From: Blastocatellia bacterium
GTDB lineage: Bacteria > Acidobacteriota > Blastocatellia > UBA7656
Reading direction: 5' to 3'
Length of the DNA: 64,000 bases
Assembly (NCBI GenBank): GCA_035275065.1
Contig: DATENM010000087.1
Coordinates: forward strand, 104,830 to 168,829
The notes below the pieces were generated by a model. That model saw nothing but the letters and a program-made list of their open reading frames with translations, was not told the DNA's origin and searched no databases. This document shows, in pieces, positions 52,942-62,065 of this stretch (its first letter is position 1; every line of letters starts with the position of its first letter). Both the position numbers and the translations under genes were made by a program.

Positions 52942-54096
52942 ATGAAGATCAGACATATCTTTGCCTCAAGTTTGGAAGCTCTGCCCAAGAAAAAACTGAT
53001 CGTCCGCAAGCTCACCACGACGGCCCTGCTGACTGCCGTGATGGCGGTTGCGACCTCCTTTTATGCGGTCAAGCACCGCCAGCCCGCCGGGGCGACCGAA
53101 GCGTCGCTGAATGGCTCGACTTCGGCCATCGCCTTGACAGAGATTCCGCCGCGCGGCCTGAGCCGCAAGCGCGCCGATTTCGAGAAAGCGCTCGACATTC
53201 TCGCCACTGCGGCAAACAACGATTCGCACCTCTCCGATTATTACAAGCGCGTCGCCCGTCGCGTCGCGGGTCACTCGACGCCTGCGGAGATGGCTTCGGG
53301 AGTGCGCGCCATGCGCGTGCGCCGCGATCCGCCGGTTGATCCCGACAAGATGGTCGCAGACGTGGCCATGCCTGTGCCGCAGCTTCCCGGCGCTGACGCT
53401 CTGCCCGGAATCGCGACGGCTTCGGCCGACGACGAACCAGCCGCCACGACGGCGACAGAAAATGCTTCGGAGCTTGCCGACGGCGACGTGCCGGCGCAGC
53501 TCACTGTGGGCGATATGACTTTTCAGGTGAACCCGGCCATCGAGCATTGGGTGAACTACTACACGACGACGAAGACGGGCCGTCAGACGATGACCATCGG
53601 GATTACGCGCAGCAGCGCTTTCCTTGAGATGGCGCGCCAGGAATTTCGCCGCGCCGGCCTGCCGGAAGACCTTGTCTGGCTGGCGCACGTCGAGAGCGTC
53701 TGGAACCCGCGCGCGGTTTCGCCCGCGGCTGCCGGCGGCATCTGGCAATTCATCCCGAAGACCGCCAAGGAGTACGGCATGACGGTCGAAAGCGGCAACG
53801 ACGAGCGCGCCGACCCGCTGAAGCAGACGCGCGTTGCCGCCTCTTACCTGCGCGACCTCTACACGCTGTTCGGCGACTGGGCGCTGGCGATGGCGGCCTA
53901 CAATTCGGGCGAGCCGCGCGTGATGGAAGCGGTCGTCAAGAACGGGCGCGCCAACTTCTGGGAGATCTATAACAAGCAACTGCTGCCGAAAGAGACCTGC
54001 AATTACGTGCCGAAGATTCTCGCCGCCATCGAAGTCGCGAGCCGCGCCGACCAGTACGGCTTCACCACGGCGAGCGACGACACCGCCGGCCACTAA
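52942..54096 (+). CDS. Lytic murein transglycosylase (SLT/MltD-type)
   Basis: 384-aa periplasmic enzyme cutting peptidoglycan glycan strands to make room for growth or secretion. Seen: signal/anchor (ALLTAVMAVATSFYAVK, about residues 30-46), a disordered acidic linker (about 80-200), and an SLT domain (residues 230-350) with DLVWLAHVESVWNPRAVSP carrying the catalytic Glu, GGIWQFIPKTAKEYG and ALAMAAYNSGEPRVMEAV. No LysM repeats follow. The ATG at 52942 has GGAGA ahead. A strong terminator follows. Confidence 0.93.
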   Translation: MKIRHIFASSLEALPKKKLIVRKLTTTALLTAVMAVATSFYAVKHRQPAGATEASLNGSTSAIALTEIPPRGLSRKRADFEKALDILATAANNDSHLSDYYKRVARRVAGHSTPAEMASGVRAMRVRRDPPVDPDKMVADVAMPVPQLPGADALPGIATASADDEPAATTATENASELADGDVPAQLTVGDMTFQVNPAIEHWVNYYTTTKTGRQTMTIGITRSSAFLEMARQEFRRAGLPEDLVWLAHVESVWNPRAVSPAAAGGIWQFIPKTAKEYGMTVESGNDERADPLKQTRVAASYLRDLYTLFGDWALAMAAYNSGEPRVMEAVVKNGRANFWEIYNKQLLPKETCNYVPKILAAIEVASRADQYGFTTASDDTAGH

Positions 54097-54130
54097 AGTT
54101 TGACCACGCATCGTTTTCCTCAAATGGGTT

Positions 54131-54157
54131 GGGCCGCCGCGAGCGGCCCTTTTTTTT
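54131..54157 (+). terminator. Rho-independent terminator of the transglycosylase gene
   Basis: GGGCCGC, loop CGCGA, GCGGCCC, then eight T. A textbook intrinsic terminator 35 bases past the stop. Confidence 0.92.
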
Positions 54158-54278
54158 GTCCGCTTTAATCCCCCGTCGAATCGCCCATCAAAGCCGGCGG
54201 CGTTTGTTGACGAGCCCATCCCATTCGACTATCGTGAGATGGAACCTTTCGGCGCTTCCGAAAGGAGCAAAAGGCATC

Positions 54279-55196
54279 ATGACTGTGAAACGCCGCTGTA
54301 GAATTATCGGCGTGCCGATGGACCTGGGGGCCGGACGTCGCGGGGTTGACATGGGGCCATCGGCGATCCGCATCGCCGGGCTCAATCAAGCCCTCGCCTT
54401 TCTTGGCTACGAAGTCACCGACGCCGGCAACGTCCACGTCGCGCCGCCGGAAGCCGTCGCCCAGGTGCATACACGCGCCCGCTTCTTGCCTGAGATCACC
54501 GCCGCCTCAGAAGAGTTAGCTCAGAGGGTCGAAGCGGCGCTCGCCGAAGGCGCGGTGCCCGTCGTGCTGGGCGGCGATCATTCGATAGCCATCGGCAGCG
54601 TTGCCGGCGTCGCCGCGCATTTTCGCGAGGCGGGCGCTGTGGTCGGGATTATCTGGCTCGACGCGCACGCCGACTGCAACACGCCCGAAACGACGCCGTC
54701 GGGTAACATTCACGGCATGCCGCTGGCGGCGCTGCTCGGCTACGGCGCGAAAGAGCTGACAGAGGTGGCCGGCTTCGCGCCGAAAGTGCGGCCTGAGAAT
54801 GCGGCCATCATCGGCGCGCGCAGCATCGATCCGGGCGAACGCGAGCTGTTGCGCTCGCTCGGCGTCCGCGTCTTTACGATGACAGAGATTGATGAGCGCG
54901 GCATGAGTACTTGCGTCGAAGAGGCGATTCAGATCGCGGCGCGCAACACCGCCGGCATTCATGTGACGATGGACATGGATGTCATAGACCCATTCTACGC
55001 GCCGGGGGTCGGCACGCCCGAGCGCGGCGGCGTCACTTACCGCGAAGGCCATCTGGCGATGGAGAAAATCGCCGATTCGGGGCGCGTCGTGTCAGTGGAG
55101 CTGACGGAAGTCAACCCGCTCTACGACACGGCGAACCAGACGGCGCAGCTCGCGGTCGAGATGATTCTGTCGGCGCTCGGCAAAAAGATCATGTGA
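54279..55196 (+). CDS. rocF: Arginase RocF
   Basis: Manganese ureohydrolase converting arginine to ornithine and urea (305 aa). Seen: PMDLGAGRRGVDMGPSAIRI, VPVVLGGDHSIAIGS (metal His), WLDAHADCNTPETTPSGN (metal Asp-His-Asp and substrate Asn), and DMDVIDPFYAPGVGTPERGG (metal Asp pair). VDMGPSAIR favours arginase over agmatinase. The ATG at 54279 has AAAGGAG ahead; the upstream frame crosses the terminator. Together with the potAB genes it hints at polyamine/arginine metabolism, though they are not adjacent. Confidence 0.93.
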   Translation: MTVKRRCRIIGVPMDLGAGRRGVDMGPSAIRIAGLNQALAFLGYEVTDAGNVHVAPPEAVAQVHTRARFLPEITAASEELAQRVEAALAEGAVPVVLGGDHSIAIGSVAGVAAHFREAGAVVGIIWLDAHADCNTPETTPSGNIHGMPLAALLGYGAKELTEVAGFAPKVRPENAAIIGARSIDPGERELLRSLGVRVFTMTEIDERGMSTCVEEAIQIAARNTAGIHVTMDMDVIDPFYAPGVGTPERGGVTYREGHLAMEKIADSGRVVSVELTEVNPLYDTANQTAQLAVEMILSALGKKIM

Positions 55197-55211
55197 GCAG
55201 GGCAGCGAGAG

Positions 55212-55547
55212 ATGCGACTACCGGACGAACTATCGCCTGAGCCATCCACGACGGCGACACGCGAGGCCGAGCGGCACAGGCTGGCCATCGGGCTGGCCGA
55301 GAGCGAATCGCGGCTCGCCGAGCAAGCGCGTGTGTTCGTACCGCTCGTCGCGCTGGCATTGATTGCGGCCATGCCTGTGTGGGCGAATTCGCTCGCGCGC
55401 TTCCTGAAACTGCTGGCCAGTCCGTTTGTGTTGTTGCCGGTCGGCTTCTGCATCGCACACCTCGTCATCAGTTGGCGCAAGATCATCCGAATGCGCCAGC
55501 GCCTTCACGAGGCCGAGCGCGCAATGCGTGAACAGAAGCGCGAATAG
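55212..55547 (+). CDS. Small two-helix membrane protein with charged flanks
   Basis: 111 aa. Acidic, helical N-terminus (REAERHRLAIGLAESESRLA), two hydrophobic segments (VFVPLVALALIAAMPVWA and LLASPFVLLPVGFCIAHLVI) and a charged coiled-coil-like end (RQRLHEAERAMREQKRE). It starts 15 bases after arginase with a modest ribosome site. No family recognised; a cytoplasm-facing coiled-coil membrane protein is the visible layout. Confidence 0.65.
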   Translation: MRLPDELSPEPSTTATREAERHRLAIGLAESESRLAEQARVFVPLVALALIAAMPVWANSLARFLKLLASPFVLLPVGFCIAHLVISWRKIIRMRQRLHEAERAMREQKRE

Positions 55548-55584
55548 ATACTCGAACGGCGCGCGTCTTCATTTGCGTCTGCCA

Positions 55585-55642
55585 TGTAGCGCAAGCTAAC
55601 CGCTTGCGCGAGTCAAGGCGCAAGCTAACCGCTTGCGCTACA
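55585..55642. repeat. MITE-like palindrome core (copy 5)
   Basis: TGTAGCGCAAGCTAACCGCT ... AGCTAACCGCTTGCGCTACA in the gap before ddl. Its right end lies 15 bases before the TTG start, so the ddl leader reads out of the repeat. Confidence 0.8.
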
Positions 55643-55656
55643 GCAAGGGGGAATCG

Positions 55657-56757
55657 TTGGCAAAGAGAATCCGGGTCGGAGTCATTTTCGGCGGGCGGTC
55701 AGGAGAGCATGAAGTGTCGCTGCGCTCCGCCGAATCGATCATCAACGCGATAGACAAAACGAGATACGAAGTCGTGCCCATCGGCATCACCAAGCAGGGC
55801 CGCTGGCTGGTGTCGGGCGACGCCAAAGCCTTGCTGCCGGAGACCGTGATGCGCGCCAATCATCAGCAGTCGGTTGCCATCATCGGCGACCCGACGCAAC
55901 AGGGATTGAAGCGGCTCGACGCCAATCTCAGCCAACCGCTGGACGTCGTCTTCCCGGTGTTGCATGGCACCTACGGCGAAGACGGCACGATTCAAGGGTT
56001 GCTGGAGATGGCCGGCGTGCCTTATGTCGGCTGCGGCGTGCTGGCATCGGCGACGGGCATGGACAAAGTGGTGATGAAGCAGTTGTTCGTGCAGGCCGGC
56101 CTGGCGGTCGCGGATTACGAATGGTTCCTGCGCGCCGCATGGGAAGCCGACCCCGACGCCATCATCAAGAAGATTGCCCGCCGACTCGGCTACCCGGTCT
56201 TCGTCAAGCCGGCCAATCTCGGCTCGTCGGTCGGCATCTCGAAGGCGCAAGACCGCAGCGAGTTGCGCGCGGCGATCAACGACGCAGCGCGTTACGACCG
56301 CCGGGTGATTGTCGAGCGCGCCGTTGTCGGGCGCGAGATCGAAGTCAGCGTGCTCGGTAATGACGAGCCGGCTGCCAGCCTGCCGGGCGAAGTTATCACC
56401 GGCCACGAGTTTTACGATTACGAAGACAAGTACATTGATACGACCTCGCGCACCGAAGTCCCGGCGCGGCTGCCGAAGAAGATTGTCGAGCGCTTGCAGC
56501 GCGACGCCGTCAAAGCCTTCCAGGCCGTAGACGGCGCCGGTCTGGCGCGGGTTGATTTCTTTGTCGAAGACCAGACTCACCGGGTCATCATCAACGAGAT
56601 CAACACCATGCCCGGCTTCACCTCGATCAGCATGTACCCGAAGCTCTGGGAAGCCAGCGGCATCCCCTATAACGAATTGATTGACCGCCTGATCCAGCTC
56701 GCCATCGAGCGCCACCGCGACAAGGCGCGCAACCTGACCAGCTACCAGCCGAGGTAG
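55657..56757 (+). CDS. ddl: D-alanine--D-alanine ligase Ddl
   Basis: ATP-grasp ligase joining two D-Ala for peptidoglycan stem peptides (366 aa). Seen: VGVIFGGRSGEHEVSLRSA, VFPVLHGTYGEDGTIQGLLE, PYVGCGVLASATGMDK, FVKPANLGSSVGISKA and INEINTMPGFTSISMYP (catalytic metal site). The TTG at 55657 with AGGGGGA upstream is the likely start; the longer frame starts within the repeat. The nearby lytic transglycosylase supports an envelope theme. Confidence 0.95.
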   Translation: MAKRIRVGVIFGGRSGEHEVSLRSAESIINAIDKTRYEVVPIGITKQGRWLVSGDAKALLPETVMRANHQQSVAIIGDPTQQGLKRLDANLSQPLDVVFPVLHGTYGEDGTIQGLLEMAGVPYVGCGVLASATGMDKVVMKQLFVQAGLAVADYEWFLRAAWEADPDAIIKKIARRLGYPVFVKPANLGSSVGISKAQDRSELRAAINDAARYDRRVIVERAVVGREIEVSVLGNDEPAASLPGEVITGHEFYDYEDKYIDTTSRTEVPARLPKKIVERLQRDAVKAFQAVDGAGLARVDFFVEDQTHRVIINEINTMPGFTSISMYPKLWEASGIPYNELIDRLIQLAIERHRDKARNLTSYQPR

Positions 56758-56817
56758 TTACCAGTCGCCAGTTATCCGTTGTCAGGCAGATCGTGACTCT
56801 TCGTGGCTTCGTGCCTT

Positions 56818-56897
56818 TGTGGCGCAATGCGGTTAGCTTGCGCGAGTCGCGGCGCAATCTAACAGATTGCGCCACACCCGATTGAAAAACGCTCTAG
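56818..56897. repeat. MITE-like repeat, core plus right end (copy 6)
   Basis: TGTGGCGCAATGCGGTTAGC ... AACAGATTGCGCCACACCCG, then ATTGAAAAACGCTCTAG, the complement of the TAGAGCG end seen in copy 1. The TAG stop of pdxJ (minus strand, 56894-56896) lies at this end. Just before it (56760-56815) are degenerate CAGTCGCCAGTTA and CTTCGTGGCTTCGTGCC runs that look like remains of other repeats. Confidence 0.8.
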
Positions 56898-57637
56898 GGC
56901 AGTCGCCCGTTGATGGCGGCGATCATCTCGCGCACCGCTCGTTCAAGGCCGACCAGCGCCGCCCGCGCAATGATGTTATGGCCGATGTTCAACTCTTCAA
57001 TCGGATAAATCTCGGCGATGGCCGCGACGTTGCGGTAAGTCAGCCCGTGGCCCGCGGCCACCTGCAAGCCCAGCTCGCCGGCGCGGTCGGCGCATTCGGT
57101 GATGCGCGTCAGCTCGGCTTCGATGTCGCTTAATCCCATGGGGCGCGTCGGGTCGGTCAGCTCGGCATAACGCGCCGTGCAGATTTCGATCTGCCGCGCG
57201 CCGACACGTTGGCAGGCTTCGATCTGCGCAAGGTCCGGGTCAACAAAGACGCTCACCAGCACGCCGGCATCGGCGATTTCAGCCGTGACGCGGCGAAGCT
57301 CCTCTTCGCGCGACACGACATCGAGGCCGCCTTCGGTCGTCACTTCTTCGGCGCGCTCCGGCACCAGCGTCGCCGCGTTCGGCTTCACCTCACAGGCGAT
57401 CTTGACCATTTCATCGGTCGCCGCCATCTCGATGTTCAGGTGCGTCTTGACAACGGCGCGCAGAGTGCGGGCGTCCTCATCTTGAATGTGCCGGCGGTCG
57501 CCGCGCAGGTGAATCGTGATGCCGTGGGCGCCGGCCATCTCGGCCAGCACGGCGGCGGCGACAACGCTCGGCTCATAGGTGCGCCGCGCCTGCCGCAGCG
57601 TCGCGATGTGATCGATGTTGACGTTGAGTCGAATCAT
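56894..57637 (-). CDS. pdxJ: Pyridoxine 5'-phosphate synthase PdxJ
   Basis: Final step of the deoxyxylulose-phosphate branch of vitamin B6 synthesis (247 aa). Seen: MIRLNVNIDHIATLRQARR, GAHGITIHLRGDRRHIQDED, NIEMAATDEMVKIACE and VAAGHGLTYRNV plus EELNIGHNIIARA, all PdxJ hallmarks. It overlaps the upstream GT2 stop by one base (TAATG). Its own TAG stop coincides with the terminal TAGAGCG of a MITE-like repeat. Confidence 0.96.
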   Translation of the reverse strand: MIRLNVNIDHIATLRQARRTYEPSVVAAAVLAEMAGAHGITIHLRGDRRHIQDEDARTLRAVVKTHLNIEMAATDEMVKIACEVKPNAATLVPERAEEVTTEGGLDVVSREEELRRVTAEIADAGVLVSVFVDPDLAQIEACQRVGARQIEICTARYAELTDPTRPMGLSDIEAELTRITECADRAGELGLQVAAGHGLTYRNVAAIAEIYPIEELNIGHNIIARAALVGLERAVREMIAAINGRLP

Positions 57638-58449
57638 TAAGGTTCTTCCGCGCCGGCCCGGCGCTCAGCACTCGCGATGGCGCCGCCGCGCGCGGCCAGG
57701 CTGTAGCGCCCTCTGATGTCGTTGAGGCGAATGCGCAGCAGATCAGTGAACATATTCAGCGAGTCGCGCATATAATTCAGCTTACTTTGAAGCTCGCCGC
57801 CTTCCGCATGATTCCAGACCACGGCGACTTCCAGCAACCGCGCGCGGCGCTTGCGGGCAATGTAGAGCACTTCGGGGTCGAAGCCGAAGCGCTCGATGCG
57901 CTGCATGGCAAAGACCGGGCGCGCCACCTCGCGGCGGAACGCCTTGAAGCCGCATTGCGTGTCTTTGAAGCGCAGGCCGGTGATCATCTGCATGAAGAAG
58001 TTGAACACCTTGCCGCCGAACTCGCGCATCGCCGGCTGATGCACGCCGATCATCTCGCGGTTGAGTGCGCGCGAGCCGAAGACGACATCCGCCTGCTCGG
58101 CAAAGATCGGGTTGAGCAGCTTGGGGGCTTCGCTGATCGGCGACGACAGATCGGCATCGGTAAACAGGATCACTTCGCCGCGCGCTTCGCTGACGCCGCG
58201 CCGCACGCTGTAGCCTTTGCCGCGGTTCGGCGTGTTCGTCAGCAAGCGCAATTCGTGGCCGGCCTCAAGGTAAGCGGCCATGCGCTCGCCGACAACTTCC
58301 GCCGTGCGGTCGCGTGACCCATCATTGACGACAATGACTTCAGCCCGGTAAGCCGCGTGCCGCAGAAACCCCAGCACGTCGTCGAGGGTCGGGCCGATGC
58401 GGGTCGCTTCATTGTATGCCGGGATGATGATAGACAGGGCGTAGGACAT
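57637..58449 (-). CDS. GT2-family dolichyl-phosphate-glucose synthase-like transferase
   Basis: 270-aa GT2 enzyme. Seen: LSIIIPAYNEATRIGPTLDD, VIVVNDGSRDRTAEVV, NRGKGYSVRRGVSEARGEVI, FTDADLSSPI (D-A-D), TGLRFKDTQCGFKAFRREVA and FGFDPEVLYIARKRRARLLE, typical of polyprenyl-phosphate hexosyltransferases. It probably charges a lipid carrier for glycan assembly. No C-terminal membrane segment is evident. It is coupled to pdxJ, an unlikely functional pair. Confidence 0.88.
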   Translation of the reverse strand: MSYALSIIIPAYNEATRIGPTLDDVLGFLRHAAYRAEVIVVNDGSRDRTAEVVGERMAAYLEAGHELRLLTNTPNRGKGYSVRRGVSEARGEVILFTDADLSSPISEAPKLLNPIFAEQADVVFGSRALNREMIGVHQPAMREFGGKVFNFFMQMITGLRFKDTQCGFKAFRREVARPVFAMQRIERFGFDPEVLYIARKRRARLLEVAVVWNHAEGGELQSKLNYMRDSLNMFTDLLRIRLNDIRGRYSLAARGGAIASAERRAGAEEP

Positions 58450-58598
58450 AGGCGTTCGAGGTTACCTCAGTCGTAAACCTGCAATATAGCATACCGGCTG
58501 GCGAGCGACTACCGGCAACTGGCGAGCGGCGCGAGGGTGTGCTAGACTCCCTGAACTTACAGGCAGCCTGCGCCATCACAGACATCAGGAGAAAGGGA

Positions 58599-59078
58599 GT
58601 GACGCGACGCGCAATCTACCCCGGCTCGTTCGACCCAATGACTCAGGGCCACCTCGACATCATCGAGCGCTCGGCAAAGCTCTTTGATGAAGTGATCGTC
58701 GCCGTGCTGGTCAACCTCGACAAGCAGCCAATGTTCACCGTCGAAGAGCGCGTCGAGATGATCCGCCAGGTGGCGCGCTGGCCGAACGTGCGCGTCGGCA
58801 CCTTCGCCGGATTGCTGGTCGATTACGCCATCGAGCAGCAAGCGCAAGTGATCGTGCGCGGCATCCGCGCCATCTCTGATTACGAGTACGAGTTGCAGAT
58901 GGCGCTGATGAACCGGCGGCTCCAGCCGGGCGTCGAAACCGTTTTCCTGATGGCCGCAGAGGCTTATTCTTATCTCAGCTCCCGGCTCATCAAAGAAGTC
59001 TTCAAGCTGGGAGGCTCGATCAACGGGCTGGTTCCCGAATGGGTCGAGCAGCGCATGCGAGAGAAAGTAAAGGGGTGA
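58599..59078 (+). CDS. coaD: Phosphopantetheine adenylyltransferase CoaD
   Basis: Fourth step of CoA synthesis: adenylates 4'-phosphopantetheine (159 aa). Seen: AIYPGSFDPMTQGHLDIIE with the T/HxGH nucleotidyl-transfer motif, GIRAISDYEYELQMALMNR and SYLSSRLIKEVFKLGG. The GTG at 58599 is chosen: AGGAGAAAGGG lies ahead and the length matches the family; longer frames lack a ribosome site. Confidence 0.95.
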   Translation: MTRRAIYPGSFDPMTQGHLDIIERSAKLFDEVIVAVLVNLDKQPMFTVEERVEMIRQVARWPNVRVGTFAGLLVDYAIEQQAQVIVRGIRAISDYEYELQMALMNRRLQPGVETVFLMAAEAYSYLSSRLIKEVFKLGGSINGLVPEWVEQRMREKVKG

Positions 59079-59085
59079 AGGAAAC

Positions 59086-59172
59086 AGCAAGCAGGGGGCA
59101 GGACGCAGGAAGCCGGGCAGAAGGTTGTGGCTGCCTGTCTCCTGCCGACGGCCGCCTGCCGCCTGCCTCCTG
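59086..59172. repeat. Imperfect inverted repeat of GGCAGG/CCTGCC units
   Basis: The left arm (59086-59115, AGCAAGCAGGGGGCAGGACG) pairs imperfectly with the right arm (59131-59172, CTGCCTGTCTCCTGCCGACG onward). It fills the gap between coaD and the aminotransferase and ends nine bases before its ATG. Different sequence, but the same positioning as the other gene-start repeats. Confidence 0.7.
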
Positions 59173-59180
59173 GTGATCAA

Positions 59181-60374
59181 ATGAAGAAAGCGGAATTCAA
59201 AGAATCGGCCTACGTCGCCGACATGACCGTCTCATCAACGCTCGCGGTGCTGGTGGCCGCCGAGCGGTTGCGCGCGCAGGGCGTCGAAGTGATCGATCTG
59301 GGAGCGGGCGAGCCGGACTTTCCGACGCCGGAAAACGTCAAGCAGGCGGCGCACCAGGCGCTCGATCAAAACTTCACGCGCTACACCGCGACCAGCGGCA
59401 TCGCGCCTTTGCGCAAAGCGATTGTCGAGCTGCTCAAGCGCGATTTTGGCAGCGACTCTGACCCGGCGCAGGTCATCGTCACCATCGGCGGCAAGCAGGC
59501 CATCTTTAATGCAATGGCGACGCTCCTCAACCCCGACGACGAGGTGTTGCTTCCTGCGCCTTACTGGGTGACGTTTCCAGAGATTGCCCGCTTCCTGCGC
59601 ACACAGCCCGTCACCATTGATACCGAGGCGAATCACTTCCTGCTGACCGCCGAGATGGTCAGCGCCGCCATCACCCCGCGCACAAGGTTGCTCATCCTCA
59701 ACTCGCCCAACAACCCGACAGGGCGCATCATCCCGCCCGACGAGTTTCGCAAGATCGTCGAAGTGGCCGCCGAACGCGACGTCTGGGTGATTAGTGATGA
59801 ATGTTACCTTTACTTCGCTTACCCGCCGGCGACGCCATTCACTGCCGGCCAGTTGCCGGCTGAGCTGCGGGATAGGCTGATGATCTGCGGCTCGTTTTCC
59901 AAGTCGCATGCCATGACCGGCTGGCGGCTGGGATTTGGCCTCGGGCCGCAGGCATGGATTGAGGCGATGCTCAAGGTGCAGAGCCATTCGACCTCGAACG
60001 CCAACTCGATCACGCAGATGGCAGCCATCGAAGCGGCCAACGGCTCGCAGACTTCGATTCATGAGATGATCGCCGAATATCAGCGGCGGCGCGACTGGCT
60101 GGTGCCGGCGCTCAACGACATTGCGGGCATCACCTGTGACCTGCCGGAAGGCGCTTTCTACGTCATGCCGAACATCAAGGGATTGCTTGGCGGGCGCGTC
60201 AAGACGTCGTCGGAGCTTGCCCGCGTCTTGCTCGAAGAGAAAGGCGTGGCCTTGACCGCCGGCTCGGCTTTCGGGATTGAAGGATACCTGAGGATTTCTT
60301 ACGCCAACTCGCTGGAGATGATTCGCGAAGGGGTGCGGCGCATCAGTGAGGCCGCGCGGGAATTGCGTGGGTGA
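59181..60374 (+). CDS. Class I/II pyridoxal-phosphate aminotransferase (AspB-like)
   Basis: PLP-dependent aspartate/aromatic-type aminotransferase (397 aa). Seen: LGAGEPDFPTPENV, YTATSGIAPLRKAI, LLPAPYWVTFPEI, NSPNNPTGRIIPPDE, SFSKSHAMTGWRLGF with the PLP-binding Lys241, and RISYANS with the substrate Arg. The ATG at 59181 follows the repeat with GGTGA. The exact amino donor is not readable; aspartate aminotransferase is the default for this subgroup. Confidence 0.9.
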   Translation: MKKAEFKESAYVADMTVSSTLAVLVAAERLRAQGVEVIDLGAGEPDFPTPENVKQAAHQALDQNFTRYTATSGIAPLRKAIVELLKRDFGSDSDPAQVIVTIGGKQAIFNAMATLLNPDDEVLLPAPYWVTFPEIARFLRTQPVTIDTEANHFLLTAEMVSAAITPRTRLLILNSPNNPTGRIIPPDEFRKIVEVAAERDVWVISDECYLYFAYPPATPFTAGQLPAELRDRLMICGSFSKSHAMTGWRLGFGLGPQAWIEAMLKVQSHSTSNANSITQMAAIEAANGSQTSIHEMIAEYQRRRDWLVPALNDIAGITCDLPEGAFYVMPNIKGLLGGRVKTSSELARVLLEEKGVALTAGSAFGIEGYLRISYANSLEMIREGVRRISEAARELRG

Positions 60375-60561
60375 CCATCACGGCAACCGCCCGGCAGGGG
60401 CCACGGGATCGAAGGCTCAAACAAGAGCTCTCCATCCTCACCCTCGGCGCGGAGCATGAAGGCTTAAGTGACGGCGGGCCACCGGGCGATATGTACGGGC
60501 CGGTTGCTCGCCGTCGGTTACAGTCAAAGCATCGCTAGCCGTTTTCAAAAGCCGAAATCGC

Positions 60562-60777
60562 TTAGAACTTGGTGATGCTGATGTCCTGGTCAGCCTCGGC
60601 GCGGAATCTCTTGAAGAAGAAGACCGCAAAGCAGACCAGCGCGACGGCAAAGCAAGTTCCTCCGAGAATCAGGTCGGATCGGCTCGCAGGCGGGGGTGAC
60701 GGGTACAGATACCTGTAAATAAAGAACGATCCGACGCCAATCCCAATGACACCCAGAAGCAAGAGTAGTTTATTCAT
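60562..60777 (-). CDS. Small two-helix membrane protein
   Basis: 71 aa: LLLLLGVIGIGVGSFFIYRYL and LILGGTCFAVALVCFAVFFF are two clear transmembrane helices joined by a Pro-rich loop, with a short charged tail. A strong GAGGAGGGG before the ATG supports translation. A TATAAT-like box is seen upstream near 60857. Function unknown. The adjacent gaps (60375-60561, 60778-60942) show nothing else. Confidence 0.7.
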   Translation of the reverse strand: MNKLLLLLGVIGIGVGSFFIYRYLYPSPPPASRSDLILGGTCFAVALVCFAVFFFKRFRAEADQDISITKF

Positions 60778-60942
60778 GGCCCCTCCTCAGTGATTGTAGA
60801 ATGCCCGTACTACTCGGTGTGGATGCGCTGCAAATGCTAAACCCCTGCGACTGCGATTATACACGAATCCTTCGGTGACGAGAACCCCTGGCCGCTTTCG
60901 GCACTTTGATTTCTGACCTCGCCACGATCTGCCTTGAAACCT

Positions 60943-61929
60943 TCACTGCTGAAAGAGCTGGGCGCTGCGGCTCGCTTGAATCAGCGTGCAGGCCAGCTCG
61001 TACACTTCGTCGGCGCTGACGCGAAGCCGTGACGCGCCGCGCACGAGGCGGTGAAAATCCGAGGCCGGGCGCGCGGCGCTCTGGTTTTCGACGATTTCGA
61101 TCACAGGGGTGCCGGCTTCGGTCGCCATCCGCGCGACACCCGAAGCGTCTGTGACCACGAGGCTGGCCCGCGCCACCGTGGCGGCAAGCTGAAGGGCGCG
61201 CGGCGGCGCCAGCTTGATCGCCGACTTGGGCAGCAAGGGGCCTACAGCCGTCGTGAATGACTGATCGCCCGGCTCGCTTAGAGCAACCACGCGGGCGCTG
61301 AAGGCATTAGTCAGTCGCTGCCCGATCTCGCCGAAGGCGCTCACAGGCCAGCCGCTCTCATGGCCCGCGGCAGCCGCATAGAGCGCGACCAGGGGTTCGC
61401 CGCCGCGCGAGCCGCTGCGTTCGAGCAGCTTCTCGAATTGCCCATGTTCTTCGGTAGGGACGATGATGCCGAGCCGCTCGTCGCGCAGCTCGACGCCCAC
61501 CTGGCGCAGCACCGATTCATAACTGCCGCCGCCGTTGCGCGGGCCGCGCGTCAATAGCTCAAGCAGGCGCGGCAGCCGCGTCGGCATCACCGTGCGCGCC
61601 CGCACCACCAGACGTGACAGCACCTGCGTGTCGAGCTTCGGCGAAAAATCGAGCACCAGGTCATAGTCGCGCCGGCGCGCACGCTTGAACAGACGCACCA
61701 GTCGCTTCAAGCCGTCGCCGCCTTCGTGCGGCTTGATGACGCCGAGGTCAATCGTTTCATCGGCCAGGCGCGCCGCCATCAACAATTCGCTAACGCCTGT
61801 GGCCGCGGCGACGGCGACGAAGGTCTGCGGCATGGCAATCCTCAGCGCCCGGATTGCCGCCAGCAGCATCAGCGAATCGGCGAACGGCGCGGTATCTATC
61901 GCCAGAATGGCGCGCGGAGTTGGTTGCAT
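60943..61929 (-). CDS. GT9/heptosyltransferase-like protein, divergent
   Basis: 328 aa. Seen: AILAIDTAPFADSLMLLAAI (the usual GT9 start reads R-x-x-A-L-G-D-x-L), LVLDFSPKLDTQVLSRL, and VTDASGVARMATEAGTPVIEI near the end, which matches the nucleotide-binding region where GT9 has S-N-D-S-G-x-x-H-x-A. The usual His (ADP-sugar contact) and Gly-Asp pair are not in place, so the enzyme may be an altered or inactive relative. An LPS-like heptose or glycan transfer role is inferred. The start has no clear ribosome site. Confidence 0.7.
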   Translation of the reverse strand: MQPTPRAILAIDTAPFADSLMLLAAIRALRIAMPQTFVAVAAATGVSELLMAARLADETIDLGVIKPHEGGDGLKRLVRLFKRARRRDYDLVLDFSPKLDTQVLSRLVVRARTVMPTRLPRLLELLTRGPRNGGGSYESVLRQVGVELRDERLGIIVPTEEHGQFEKLLERSGSRGGEPLVALYAAAAGHESGWPVSAFGEIGQRLTNAFSARVVALSEPGDQSFTTAVGPLLPKSAIKLAPPRALQLAATVARASLVVTDASGVARMATEAGTPVIEIVENQSAARPASDFHRLVRGASRLRVSADEVYELACTLIQASRSAQLFQQ

Positions 61930-62065
61930 AACGTCATAGCCTACGCCTTGCGGCGGCGAATTGTTCTTCGACGCCTTCCTTGCCTTCGTCTATAGATTAT
62001 CGCAGTATCTTACTGAAATCTTAGCAGTCGCGTCGCCTGAATGACATTGTGAAGAGGGAGCCGCC

